This document shows positions 1-12,100 of a DNA stretch of 64,000 nucleotides, one piece after another (the stretch's first letter is position 1; each line of letters opens with the position of its first letter). The stretch is from NCBI GenBank assembly GCA_023376005.1, contig CM042162.1, positions 91,588,137-91,652,136 of the forward strand. The letters are read 5' to 3'. The position numbers were made by a program, and so were the translations under genes. The notes under the pieces are model-generated. The model saw only the letters and a list, made by a program, of their open reading frames with translations, did not search any database and was not told the DNA's origin. Source of the DNA: Doryteuthis pealeii (lineage: Eukaryota > Mollusca > Cephalopoda > Myopsida > Loliginidae).

Positions 1-106
1 GTATTCTAAACCTCATCGACAGGACAGTCTATCTTTAGAAGAAAAATACTAAACAACTAAGAAATAACAAAAATATATTTTGTTCAAAAGGTTAAAAATA
101 ATAAAG

Positions 107-435
107 ACTAGCAGGACCTGTTGATATACCATAGTATGATAATCTAATTATCATAATGTTTGATATGTTTACTTAAGAGCTATTGCCAAATAGTTCAATA
201 TGTAAAAAGTATAATAATCTTGATTTAACTCTCTCTCTCTCTTCATTTTGTTCTTTTCATCATTTCTTGGTAAATACAGCCTCAATCTTGATACTTTTAT
301 GACACACCTTGAATATACTAGCGGGACCTGTAGATATACCACAATATGATAATTCAATTACTACAACATTTGATATGTTGACTTAAGAGCTATTGCTAAA
401 TAGTTCCTTATGTAAAAAGTATATTAATCTTAACT
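107..435 (+). repeat. Two copies of a CTAGCAGGACC-type dispersed repeat
   Basis: About 130-bp units at 107-235 and 318-435 share ACCTGT, GTATGATAAT, TTAAGAGCTATTG and AAAAAGTATA blocks, followed by a CT-rich tail. Relatives lie at 12420-12660 (right arm), 23174-23310 and 32908-33030. Class unknown. Confidence 0.55.
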
Positions 436-783
436 CTCTCTCATTCTTTTTTTTCTCTTTCTTTCCAGCTCTTCATTATGTTCGATTGAAACAGATTAGT
501 GTTATTGCTTCTGTGTTCTCACCCCCTTCCTCTCTCTTTCTTCTTATATTTTTTTGTGTAGCATGCCCTTTTCCTTCCCTTTCTTTCTTTATAATAAAAA
601 CAGAAGGGTCTATTATTTAGCGAAGGTGACAACACTTATAAGAAATAAGAATTCGTCTTGGACAATTTCGGACAGTTTCATTCTTAACCAGAAGGTGTTG
701 CAAGAAGATAACGGTCGTACTTTTAAGGAACACAAGTATTATTATTATATATAGATGATAAATTAATAAAAAAAACTAAAAAA

Positions 784-1250
784 AAAAAAAAAAAAGAAAA
801 GAATGCCCACACAGACTCTCACTACCTACTCTCCATTCTCCACCTAAACTTCAGGAGTCAGAAAATCCCCCCCGCTCTTTCCACTAACTGACCCAGTGAC
901 CTAAGATCACTCAACTCTCCCTCCTCCTTATCTTCTGCTGACATCAAACACACCAGAAACTTTACCCCTCCCTTAACCTACCCCTGTGCCCATCCACTCC
1001 CTACTTCCTGTATACTACCCTCACTTCATTCATGTCTGCCCCTATCCCCCCTCCCTTCACTTCCGCTACTAACTCACCCCCCCCTCTCACCAAATTCACT
1101 TGTACTTGCACGTAATTTTGCTTTCAATAAAAATCATTTGACCAATGATGTCCGTATGAATCGGACGAAACGTTTCAACTCTTAGATTTGTTTTGAGTTA
1201 TCATTTCTTGTTCACTATCCTTTTACCTACCTCATACTGTCGGATTCTAC
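784..1250 (+). repeat. C-rich dispersed element with AATAAA-like end (left-arm copy)
   Basis: A C-rich strand runs into TTTCAATAAAAATC and a GGACGAAACG motif. The mirrored copy is at about 11630-12060. It may be an untranslated 3' end of a retroposon. No protein match was recognised. Confidence 0.3.
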
Positions 1251-1416
1251 TACATCCATCCTATCTCCATTGATAATAAGTAATAAAGAAAGAAAAAAAT
1301 GATGTATGGTACAAGAGTTAGATTCAGTGGGGGTCATAAAAGGAGGAGGAAGAGGAGGGGGATGGGAGGAGGAAGGGGGAGGAGGAGAAGTGGTTGTAAA
1401 TTGTAGAAACACTCAC

Positions 1417-1466
1417 CGAACTGTGTTTGTCTTGATCATCATTATCACTGTTGTCGGAATCAAGAT
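1417..1466 (-). other. Antisense duplicate of THOC5 exon 11417-11466
   Basis: The reverse complement of the 50-nt acidic-linker exon, with donor GTGAGT and acceptor TAG preserved. Confidence 0.88.
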
Positions 1467-1699
1467 CTAAAAAAAAAAAGGCAAAAATCTCTATTGAAAT
1501 TGAATAATCATTCTGATACAAAAAAAATGTAAAAAAAAAAAATATATACAGGAAAAAAAAAGAAACACTTAAAACATTTGAGAAAGAATAAAAAAAAAAA
1601 AATTAATAATTCCTTTTAGAGGATTTTTTTTTATTATCATAAAAATTGGAGATTAACTAATATCTTAAATTATTCAAATAGTTTTATGGTAGCCCAGTC

Positions 1700-2202
1700 G
1701 GTAATTTATGAGGAAGTGCGTCCTGGTCTCCTGCCTCAAAAATTGCTACCCGGTGACTATTAAAATAACGACCCAGCCCAGTCTACTCAAAACTATCCAT
1801 CTTCATATCTATCTATCTATCTCAATTTGTTCATAGTTATCTATATTACTTTAAATACTAAGATTTTTTTTTATTCATGTTTGTTTAATGTCTTGTTTTT
1901 AGTTTAAATAAACAAGAATTACGACAAAAAAAGAAGCGACCCCCCCCCCCAAAATACATTCACTTGTCGAAAATATTATCTATCTATATTTGTTCATATC
2001 TATCTATATCATTTTGTTTGTTTATCTATCTATCTATCTCAGTCTATTCCAAACTATATATCCATCTTCATATCTAAACAGGAATTTCGACAAATTACGA
2101 TAAATAAACAATAATTACGACGAGCTGGGGTTGTTATTTTGATAGTCACCGGGTAGCAATTTTTGAGGCAGGAGACCGGGATGCACTTCCTCATAAATTA
2201 CC
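1700..2202. mobile_element. Foldback/MITE with about 75-bp terminal inverted repeats
   Basis: The left end GGTAATTTATGAGGAAGTGC is the near-perfect inverse of the right end GCACTTCCTCATAAATTACC, and the similarity continues inward through TTGCTACCCGGTGACTATT. The interior holds TATC repeats and a C11 run. The mirrored copy is 10687-11188. Confidence 0.7.
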
Positions 2203-2300
2203 TACATCTCTATTAATAATGGAGATTCAGTCTCTTTTTGTCTGTAACTGAAACTTTTGAGGCAGGAGACCGGGACGCACTTCCCCATAAATTACCGCCC

Positions 2301-2533
2301 AGTCAGAGTAGTGTTTGGCTGGTAACCTCAAGGTTCCAGGTTCAATACCGGCCCTCATCAACTCAGCGTATGAGCAGTACAGGGATCTGAGCGATAAAGT
2401 GAGGAGCTGATGGTAGGTGTGGCGCTTCGCCTCATACGCTAAAAAAATGATTTCCTTGGTTTAGCGCTAATGAAAAGGGATAGACTCCCTTGCTGTCTGG
2501 CTGATACCGACATTAGGCCACCCTGATGACTTT
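2301..2533 (+). mobile_element. tRNA-derived SINE type I, left-arm copy
   Basis: It carries the type I body: GTTCAATACCGGCC (B-box-like), GGAGCTGATGGTAGGTGTGG, TAGACTCCCT and the end CATTAGGCCACCCTGATGAC. The 5' head is broken by an adjoining foldback end. Confidence 0.65.
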
Positions 2534-2798
2534 ACTTAATCAAATGTTATGAAAAATTATTTTTGGTAAAGCACTGAATAGTCTGAAGAGTCTAAAGAAT
2601 TCAGGTAAATTTATCAGACCAAAATAATTGCTTTTATCTTATTGATAATTGTGTGTTTGTAACTGAAACTATATCACCACACAAGTTACAATTCCCTTAG
2701 TTATTTACATCACATTCTCCATGATTTCATTTTTATTTAAACCTCAATCATTAATAAAAATTGTTTTACATTATCAATACTGTTTGCCATATCTACAT

Positions 2799-3087
2799 GA
2801 TATTTTCCACGTACCCCACTTGTACGGGTCAGGCACAAAGGCCCTATTTATGTGGGACCACCCACAAGCCGAGACTCATGGGGTGGCGGGTGAAAAATTG
2901 CGTCAATCCCGTCGGCATTCCCCCTCAAGGGGGGCGCCTCAGGCGCTGGGCAATAAACTCAGCCCTGCCCCTTTAAATCAAGGGGGCAGGTGTTGCCTGG
3001 GGGGATGGCCCCCTGGGATCGACGCTATTAACTCGTAAAGATCCAGGGCCGAAGCCACTGGACCCCTGGCATTTGCCATATCTACAT
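2799..3087. mobile_element. Retroposon-like insertion present only in left arm, 16-bp TSD
   Basis: TTTGCCATATCTACAT occurs at 2783-2798 and again at 3072-3087, bracketing about 273 bases of GC-rich sequence with short palindromes. The right arm has the empty site, a single copy near 10185-10200. A 16-bp duplication fits target-primed retroposition. Part of the inserted sequence recurs at 22700-22815. Confidence 0.75.
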
Positions 3088-3485
3088 ACTAGTAACATGC
3101 AATTGTATTTATATATACAACAAAATAGCGATTTACATTGTGAACAGGAAGGCTAATTTGCATATTGATATTAAAAAATGTGATTTTAATAAATATGTGC
3201 TTAGTATTATTGATTTCTTATTGTTTGGTTTTATCTTGATGGATATGAGCAAAAATCCATTAACAAGAAGAAATAACTTTTTATTCTTTACTTCCTACTT
3301 TAACTAAACAGTTAAATTAGGAAAATTTAGCAATGAAAGACAGGAGTGATAGAAGAGTAAGTTTCAGTTGTTCTATTTTTCAATTATACCCCCTTTTGTT
3401 TCAAAACAAAATTAACCCTAAAATGATATAAAAAAATCGGACCCTATGATCTTTAGGCACCCCTTTTGCTTCCCCCAAAACTTAC

Positions 3486-3560
3486 CATCAAAAGTAGCTT
3501 CCATGTCAAGCGAACGGGCAGCTTCCTGGTCTCCTTCTAGAGTTACACTAAGATCTGGAT
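3486..3560 (-). other. Antisense duplicate of THOC5 exon 9708-9782
   Basis: All 75 nt match with splice sites intact; the acceptor context differs by one base (TATCGCAG against TATCACAG). Confidence 0.88.
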
Positions 3561-3662
3561 CTGCGATAGACAAAAAGAAATTACATAATCAAAGACTTTT
3601 TCAAAGATGAAATTTCAATAATAACTTTCTTATTGAATATCAACATATCTGGGCCATAAACT

Positions 3663-3889
3663 GGTAATATGGACATTAGCTACATAAATGAGAGTAACCT
3701 CCTCTTGTATGTTTCACTTTGAGGAAGCCGTTTGTTTTGGTGGGCCCATTTTAATTTCACCTTAAATCTACACTGAAAATACGAATTTGTTTGAATCAAT
3801 ACAACCGCATGTTTTAACACGAAAATAACAGAAAATGTGTTCTTAATAACAATTAAATTCATTTCAAATAATGCACAAGCACAATTAAG
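3663..3889 (-). mobile_element. Half copy of GGTAATxTGAACATTAGCTAC element, left arm
   Basis: Carries the terminus GGTAATATGGACATTAGC and the internal CATGTTTTAACACGAAAAT block. It is one half of the full palindromic element seen at 26950-27346. The right-arm copy is 9379-9605. Confidence 0.6.
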
Positions 3890-4429
3890 TTGAATCTCAA
3901 TTATTACAAAAAATGATCGGCTAATGCCAATTCATTATGTAACCTCATTTCAAATGTCAGACATTTTTCTTTTGATAACCAAATTAATCAAAATCAGAAA
4001 ATAAATGGGTTTAAAAAAAAAAAATGCTACTATTTAACTCTTTTAAAATATTTACATTTACTAGTTGATAAAAAATCTGGGTGGTGGCTTACTTTTAACG
4101 CCTTCAAAACTTTTTAACTAAAAAAAAGTTATTCTTTGATAAAAATGCCATCAACCGCTAAAAAATATTCTAAAGAGGGGGTGGGGTTAAAATATTTACA
4201 TTTACTTCTCGAGAAAAGACATGGGAGGGGGTAAAATATTGCTTTCATATCACATTAACTTTTCAGAAAAAACACCTTCAAACAGCTACCGAGTTAAATA
4301 GTAGCGCGGGTTGGTTTTTCAGCAGGCACCGCTTAGCATTTTTTAAGGCAGGACGCCAGGATGCATTTATGCGATATTGTAACAGGGCGATATGTGTCAC
4401 ATAGGCCAACTCAAATTTTAGTAGTAGTA

Positions 4430-4830
4430 GTTGTTATTAGTAGTTGTTAGGTCAGAAACAACATACACGCAAGTTGTACAGTCACAAAGGGCTTTGTATT
4501 TATTTCTAGGCTTGTGGGCTCTTCCTCAGAGAGAAGGAAAGACAGAGAGAAAGAGAGGGAGTATCGTCAAATTATCCTATCTTCATTGTATCATGCTTTG
4601 TACTGCTGTCCACACCCACATGAGGGACAAGGAGCAACTGTTAGACCCCCAATATGGCCGAAAGGAAAAGAGGCAGATTTTCTTCTTCCTCCGTTTCTCG
4701 TCGCTGCATCACATCTATTTCCGGTCAACACCTGGAACTTCTGTTTTTATTTTTAACTCTATTTCCGGGGTCATTCTTCGGTCAAATTACTTGCACCCCG
4801 CTTAGTGTTTAGTCTTCCCGATTTTAACCT
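4430..4830 (-). mobile_element. Possible solo LTR or retroposon end (left arm)
   Basis: On the minus strand it has AGAAATAAATACAAAG (poly-A-signal-like), then a TGTTGTTTCTGACCTAACA end. Right-arm copy at about 8450-8842. No paired LTR or coding part is seen, so this is only a suggestion. Confidence 0.3.
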
Positions 4831-4953
4831 TTCTTTGTTCTTATTTCTTTTTCCTCTCTTTCTCTAGAAATACAAATACAGTTTTATTTTTAATCCCAAA
4901 TTCTGGTAGACCCTAATAATTACACTACAGATATATGCACCAAATAAACTTAC

Positions 4954-5086
4954 CACAAGCTTCTTGATAAGAACTTGCTTGCATGAATAAAACATATAAA
5001 GGTTGAGGAAGATGACGAGCAGTTTGATGTTTATGGCGAATGTCATCAAAGGGCATATTCAGATATTCTTGGACTGGTTTCGTTGC
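4954..5086 (-). other. Antisense duplicate of THOC5 exon 8187-8319
   Basis: The reverse complement is identical over all 133 nt, with acceptor and donor retained. It has no neighbouring upstream exon on its strand before the gap. Confidence 0.9.
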
Positions 5087-5190
5087 CTGAAATAGAAAGA
5101 AGAAAATTTATATCAAAACTCTGCAAATCTATCAACACTTTGGAGGAAAATTCTCCATTTTCTCTGTCAGTTACTTGGTTGGTAAGATTA

Positions 5191-5548
5191 GATCAGGTCA
5201 CCAATAGGCACCCCGGCTGTTGGCCATTTTCAAAAGGACAGGTTTTGCTTTTCAACAAGAACATGAAATAACTAAAAAACGTCTTTCATTTAAAAAAAAA
5301 AAAAAAAAAATGCTATTAAATTAACAACATGAAATAAGTAATTTGTTTTTTTTTATTAAAAATCAAAACTATTTTAATATAAAAAACGTGTCTTTGGTTT
5401 GTTAATAAACATGAACAATCCTTTAAAAATCTTAGAGTGAAATACTAAACATGGTCTGTTTAACAAACAACCGGAAGTTGACGGTGAAAAGCAAAACCTA
5501 TCTGTTTGAAAATAGCCAATAGCCGGAGTGCCTATTGGTGATTGATCC
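5191..5548. mobile_element. MITE with CACCAATAGGCACYCCGGCT termini, left arm
   Basis: One end reads CACCAATAGGCACCCCGGCT and the other is its inverse (AGCCGGAGTGCCTATTGGTG). Inversely repeated TTTTGCTTTTCA blocks lie just inside. The mirror is 7712-8064, and a diverged relative is at 14537-15086. Confidence 0.7.
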
Positions 5549-5724
5549 ATAGGATCTTATGGCATGTCAACCTTTGTTGGGTTATTCTTTGCCAAAGACA
5601 TTTTATTTTATTCATTTTTGATGGGTACTCAACATTTATTTCAAACTAAATTTTTTTCAAAACATTTTGTAAACTCAATTTTTTTTTTTTTTTTTTTTTT
5701 TTCTTACTTTTAACTCATAGGTGA

Positions 5725-5824
5725 NNNNNNNNNNNNNNNNNNNNNNNNNNNNNNNNNNNNNNNNNNNNNNNNNNNNNNNNNNNNNNNNNNNNNNNNNNNN
5801 NNNNNNNNNNNNNNNNNNNNNNNN
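5725..5824. other. Assembly gap of 100 N
   Basis: Exactly 100 N, the usual placeholder for a gap of unknown size. It abuts the inner end of the left inverted arm, so orientation and spacing across it are not supported by sequence. Confidence 0.98.
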
Positions 5825-5895
5825 TCTTTTTTAGCGAACGCTCTACCAACTGAACTAAAGGGCCGGGTTTATGTTAGACTTATAGGAAATAACCG
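5825..5895 (-). mobile_element. SINE head fragment and MITE end beside the gap
   Basis: AGCGAACGCTCTACCAACTG is the inverse of a type I SINE tRNA-like head, and TTATAGGAAATAACC is one terminus of the GGTTATTTCCTA family. Both are cut by the N gap. Confidence 0.5.
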
Positions 5896-6009
5896 TGAAT
5901 AAGTTTATTCTTTGTATTTATCATTTTATATGTCACACATTACAACAGATATTCATTAAAAAAATTTTATGATTGAAATATCTTTCTTTTGTTTCTTTTT
6001 TTTCTTTAG

Positions 6010-6124
6010 GCTTTCTGGAGAGCTTGGCAAATCGCAAGAAAAGAAAGAAAAGTTAATGAAAGAAATCACTGAAAGTCGAGAATATCTTGACAGTATGCAA
6101 CCCAAATTGAACTCAATTCTTCAG
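6010..6124 (+). CDS. THOC5: THOC5 exon (first visible), coiled-coil end
   Basis: Acceptor TTTCTTTAG, donor GTAAAG. The first base completes a codon; 38 codons follow. The peptide is rich in Glu and Lys ([20 protein letters not shown]), as expected for the end of the N-terminal coiled coil by which THOC5 pairs with THOC7, and ends in LNSILQ, which leads directly into the VQEYL block of the next exon. It lies in the single-copy stretch between the two inverted arms and has no antisense copy. Confidence 0.88.
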
Positions 6125-9100
6125 GTAAAGAATTTTTCAAAATAGTAAAAAATCTTTTGTGCCTCATTGAGATTTTTGAAACTTTTTTTTTTTTTTTTTC
6201 TTGGAATAATGAAGGTCCTTATTAATATCAATGTACAGGGTTTTCTGAAGGTCTTGTCAACCCCTGCATTTTTTTGGGGGGTGGGGGGTAATATAATTAC
6301 GTAATACCAACCAAAATTCTAGAAAATAATCTAATTTTTATAGATTGTTTTAGGGGTAAAAATAATTACATAACTTATATTATTAGTCTTGGATTATTTG
6401 TGGTATATAAGGTGTGCTGTAATCCACCACTTTAACTTATAGACTCAGCGAGGTCACATGGTTTAATCAACAGCCCGAAATACATCGTTAGTTAACTATT
6501 TAATTGCTGATATCGACAGCTGTTCATTTGCACTTTATTCGACATTGATGAATGGACCTGCAAATGATGGACTTTGCCAAAGCAAGGATCCTACCCAATA
6601 CTAAGGAACACCAAGAACAACCAAAGGATCATGCTCAACACTGAGGAACACCAAGGAACAACCAAAGGATCATACCCAACGCTGAGGAACACTAAGGAAC
6701 AACCAAAGGATCATACCCAACACTGAGGAACAACCAAAGGATCATGCCCAACACTGAGGAACACCAAGGAACAACCAAAGGATCATACCCAACGCTGAGG
6801 AACACTAAGGAACAACCAAAGGATCATACCCAACACTGAGGAACACCAAGGACAACCAAAGGATCATGCCCAACACTGAGGAACACCAAGGAACAACCAA
6901 AGGTTTCTTCAATATGGATTGCGCTCTGCTTAACACAAGAGATTTCCGCTGGAGAGTGCTCTTGCTTGAAGCCTAAGGATGGCCACAAAAATCGTAACAA
7001 TTAGAACAAAACAAAAATGGAAGTTAAGACAATATGAAGGGGGTGACAAGACTCTCGGACCACCTTGTATGAGATCAATTCAGAAAATAATTTTCTCTTT
7101 TTCATTGGACAATAATTGCTTTCACTGCTTTTATCACAATCTGATTTTAGACCTGTCGGCTGGGGCTTTAAAATATATAGACTGCACCTCTGGTGGAGCT
7201 ACATGTTGGCCATGGGTAGTGACCCATGATGCTTAAGGATGGAACCCTGTTGGCTGAGTAGTCCATGATATGCAACACTTCACTTTGGCCCTTACCTCGG
7301 CTAGACAAGCAATCGGATAGACCCCCTCTGATCAATTAACTGGTCATGTCAAGCCCTAGCACCTACTGCCGTTATGGCAAGCCCCAACCCTTTTTATCAT
7401 ATATGTGCTAGAAGGGTGTTATTGTCCTGGGTGTGACGTTAAACTCTGAGTGTGAAGTTTCAGTTCTAGAGCTCTGGGGCATGTGGAGTACAATTTATCA
7501 CCATTACTTCTAGGTCCACTCTGACTTGGAGTGGGAGTACCTGTTAGGGTGCCACCTATGAGTTAAATAGAAAAAATTGAGTTTACAAAATGTTTTGAAA
7601 AAAAAATTTAGTTTGAATTTAGTTTGTTGAGTACCCATCAAAAATGAATAAAATAAAATGTCTTTGGCATAGAATAACCCAACAAAGGTTGACATGCCAT
7701 AAGATCCTATGGATCAAGTCACCAATAGGCACTCCGGCTATTGGCCATTTTCAAACAGATAGGTTTTGCTTTTCACCGTCAACTTCCGGTTGTTTGTTAA
7801 CAGACCATGTTTAGTATTTCACTCTAAGATTTTTAAAAAGATTGTTCATGTTTATTAACAAACCAAAGACACATTTTTATATTAAAATAGTTTTTGATTT
7901 TAATAAAAAAAACAACAAATTACTTATTTCATATTGTTAATTTAATAGCATTTTTTTTTTTTTTTAATGAAAGACGTTTTTAGTTATTTCATGTTCTTGT
8001 TGAAAAGCAAAACCTGTCCTTTTGAAAATGGCCAACAGCCGTGGTGCCTATTGGTGACCTGATCCAATCCTATCAACCAAGTAAATGACAGAGAAGATGG
8101 AGAATTTTCAAAACTTTTTCAAATTTCCTCCAAAGTGTTGATAGATTTGCAGAGTTTTGATTTAAATTTTCTTCTTTCTATTTCAGGCAACGAAACCAGT
8201 CCAAGAATATCTGAATATGCCCTTTGATGACATTCGCCATAAACATCAAACTGCTCGTCATCTTCCTCAACCTTTATATGTTTTATTCATGCAAGCAAGT
8301 TCTTATCAAGAAGCTTGTGGTAAGTTTATTTGGTGCATATATCTGTAGTGTAATTATTAGGGTCTATCGGGATTTGGAATTAAAAATAAAACTGTATTCG
8401 GATTTCTAGAGAAAGAGAAGAAAAAGAAATAAGAACAAAGAAAGGTTAAAATCCGGAAGAGTAAACACTAAGCGGGGTGCAAGTAATTTGACCAAAGAAT
8501 GACACCGGAAATAGAGTTAAAAATAAAAAAAAGGAAGTTCCAGGTGTTGACCGGAAACAGATATGATGCAGCGATGAGAAACGGAGGAAGAAGAAAATCT
8601 GCCTCTCTTCATTTTGGCCATAGTGGGGGTCTAACGGCTGCTCCTGGTCCCTCATGTGGGTGTGGGACAGCTGTACAAAGCATGATACAATGAAGATAGG
8701 ATAATTTGACGATACACCCTCTCTTTCTCTCTGTCTTTCCTTCTCTCTGAGGAAGAGCCCACAAGCCTAGAAATAAATACAAAGCCCCTTGTGACTATAC
8801 AACTTGCGTGTATGTTGTTTCTGAACTAACGGCTACTAATAACGACTACTACTACTAAAACTTGAGTTGGCCTATGCGACACATATCGCCCTGTTACAAT
8901 ATTGCATAAATGCATCCTGGCGTCCTGCCTTAAAAGACACTAAGCGGTGCCTGCTGAAAAACCAACCCGCGCTACTACTTAACTCTGTAGCTGTTTGAAG
9001 GTGTTTTTTCTGAAAAGTTAATGTGATATGAAAGCAATATTTTACCCTCTCCCAAGTCTTTTCTCAAGAAGTAAATTTAAATATTTTAAATATTTTTTAG

Positions 9101-12100
9101 CGGTTTGATGGCGTTTTTATCAAAGAATAACTTTTTTTTTAGTTAAAAAGTTTTGAAGGTGTTAAAAGTAAGCCACCAGCCAGATTTTTTATCAACAAGT
9201 AAATGTAAATATTTTAAAAGAGTTAAATAGTAGCATAGGTCTTTTTTTTTTTTTTTTACTCATTTATTTTCTGATTTTGATTAATTTGATTATCAAAAGA
9301 AAAATGTCTGACATTTGAAATGAGGTTACATAATGAATTGGCATTAGCCGATCATTTTTTGTAATAATTGAGATTCAACTTAATTGTGCTTGTGCATTAT
9401 TTGAAATGAACTTAATTGTTATTAAGAACACATTTTATGTTATTTTCATGTTAAAACATGCAGTTGTATTGATTCGAACAAATTCGTATTTTCAGTGTAG
9501 ATTTAAGGTGAAATTAAAATGGGCCCACCAAAACAAACGGCTTCCTCAAAGTGAAACATACAAGAGGAGGTTACTCTCATTTATGTAGCTAATGTCCATA
9601 TTACCAGTTTATGGCCCAGATATGTTGATATTCAATAAGAAAGTTGTTATTGAAATTTCATCTTTGAAAAAATCTTTGATTATGTAATTTCTTTTTGTCT
9701 ATCACAGATCCAGATCTTAGTGTAACTCTAGAAGGAGACCAGGAAGCTGCCCGTTCGCTTGACATGGAAGCTACTTTTGATGGTAAGTTTTGGGGAAAGC
9801 AAAAGGGGTGCCTAAAGGTCATAGGGTCCGATTTTTTATATCATTTTGGGGTTAATTTTGTTTTGAAACAAAAGGGGGTATAATTGAAAAATAGAACAAC
9901 TGAAACTGGCTCTTCTATCACTCCTGTCTTTCATTGCTAATTTTTCCTAATTTAACTGTTTAGTTAAAGTAGGAAGTAAAGAATAAAATGACAGTTATTT
10001 CTTCTTGTTAATGGATTTTTGCTCATATCCATCAAGATAAAACCAAACAATAAGAAATCAATAATACTAAGCACATATTTATTAAAATCACATTTTTTAA
10101 TATCAATATGCAAATTAGCCTTCCTGCTCACAATGTAAATCGCTATTTTGTTGTATATATAAATACAATTGCATGTTATTAGTATGTAGATATGGCAAAC
10201 AGTATTGATAATGTAAAACAATTTTTATTAATGATTGAGGTTTAAATGAAAATGAAATCATGGAGAATGTGATGTAAATAACTAAGGGAATTGTAACTTG
10301 AGTGGTGATATAGTTTCGGTTACAGACATACAATTATCAATAAGATAAAAGCAATTATTTTGGTCTGATAAATTTACCTGAATTCTTTAGACTCTTCAGA
10401 CTATTCAGTGCTTTACCAAAAATAATTTTTCATAACATTTGATTAAGTAAAGTCATCGGGGTGGCCTAATGTTAATATCAGCCAGACAGCAAGGGAGTCT
10501 ATCCCCTTTTCACTAGCGCTAAACCAAGGAGATTATTTTTTTAGCGTCTGAAAAGAAGCGCCACACCTACCATCAGCTCCTCACTTTATCGCTCAGATCC
10601 CTGTACTGCTCATACACTGAGTTGGTGAGGGCCGGTATTGAACCTGGAACCTTGAGGTTACCAGCCAAACACTCTATTGACTGGGCGGTAATTTATGAGG
10701 AAGTGCGTCCCGGTCTCCTGCCTCAAAAATTGCTACCCGGTAACTATCAAAATAACAACCCCAGCTCGTAATTATTGTTTATTTATCGTAATTTGTCGAA
10801 ATTCTTGTTTAGATATGAAGATATATAGTTTGGAATAGACTGAGATAGATAGATAAACAAACAAAATAATATAGATAGATATGAACAAATGGAGATAGAT
10901 AGATATTTTCGACAAGTAAATGTATTTGTAGGGGGGGGGGGTCGCATCTTTTTTTGTCATAATTCTTGTTTATTTAAACTAAAAACAAGACATTAAACAA
11001 ACATGAATAAATAAAAAAAATCTTAGTATTTAAAGTAATATAGATAAATATGAACAAATTGAGATAGATAGATAGATAGATATGAAGATGGATAGTTTTG
11101 AATAGACTGAGATGGGTCGTTATTTTAATAGTCACCGGGTAGCAATTTTTGAGGCAGGAGATCGGGACGTAGTTCCTCATAAATTACCGACTGGGCTACC
11201 ATAAAACTATTTGAATAATTTAAGATATTAGTTAATCTCCAATTTTTATGATAATAAAAAAAAATCCTCTAAAAGGAATTATTAATTTTTTTTTTATTCT
11301 TTCTCAAATGTTTTAAGTGTTTCTTTTTTTTTTCCTGTATATTTTTTTTTTTTTTTGTATCAGAATGATTATTCAATTTCAATAAAGATTTTTTGTCTTT
11401 TTTTTTTTTTTTTTAGATCTTGATTCCGACAACAGTGATAATGATGATCAAGACAAACACAGTTCGGTGAGTGTTTTCTACAATTTACAACCACTTCTCC
11501 TCCTCCCCTTATGACCCCCACTGAATCTAACTCTTGTACCATACATCATTTTTTTTTCTTTCTTTGTTACTTATCATCTATGGAGATAGGATGGATATAG
11601 TAGAATCCGACAGTATGAAGTAGGTAGAAGGATGGTGAACAAGAAATGAAAACTCAAAACAAATCTAAGAGTTGAAACGTTTCGTCCGATTCATACGGAC
11701 ATCATTGGTCAAATGATTTTTATTGATAGCAAAATTACGTGCAAGTACAAGTGAATTTGGTGAGGGGGGGGTGAGTTAGTAGCGGAAGTGAAGGGAGGGA
11801 GGATAGGGGCAGACATGAATGAAGTGAGGGTAGTATACAGGAAGTAGGGAGTGGATGGGCACAGGGGTAGGTTAAGGGAGGGGGTAAAGTTCTGGTGTGT
11901 TTGATGTCAGCGGAAGATAAGGAGGAGGGGAGAGTTGAGTGATCTTAGGTCACTGGGTCAGTCAGTGGAAAGAGGGGGGGGGGGGGATTTTCTGACTCCT
12001 GAAGTTTAGGTGGAGAAGAACGGAGAGTAGGTAATGAGAGTCTGGGTGGGCATTCTTTTTTTTTTTTTTTTAAGTTTATTTAATTAATTTATCATCTATA

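Larger units (their letters stand above)
1..5724 (-). repeat. Left arm of large inverted repeat (antisense partial THOC5 copy)
   Basis: Read on the minus strand this is a near-identical copy of 7553-12750: window base 1 pairs with base 12750 and the inner end pairs with about 7553. It repeats three THOC5 exons and their introns, including the same MITEs, SINEs and simple repeats. Differences are homopolymer lengths, scattered substitutions and a 289-bp insertion. It ends exactly at an N gap and continues to the window edge, so its outer limit is unknown. Whether it is an allelic contig misplaced in reverse or a real duplication cannot be told from sequence alone. Confidence 0.9.

Noticed and set aside
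4864..5049. 61-codon open frames at 4864-5049 and 8224-8409
   Set aside because: These are out-of-frame shadows over a THOC5 exon and its donor; the correct frame is the VQEYL reading.
9695..9883. 62-codon ORF as a separate small gene
   Set aside because: It is the THOC5 exon at 9708-9782 read through into the intron.
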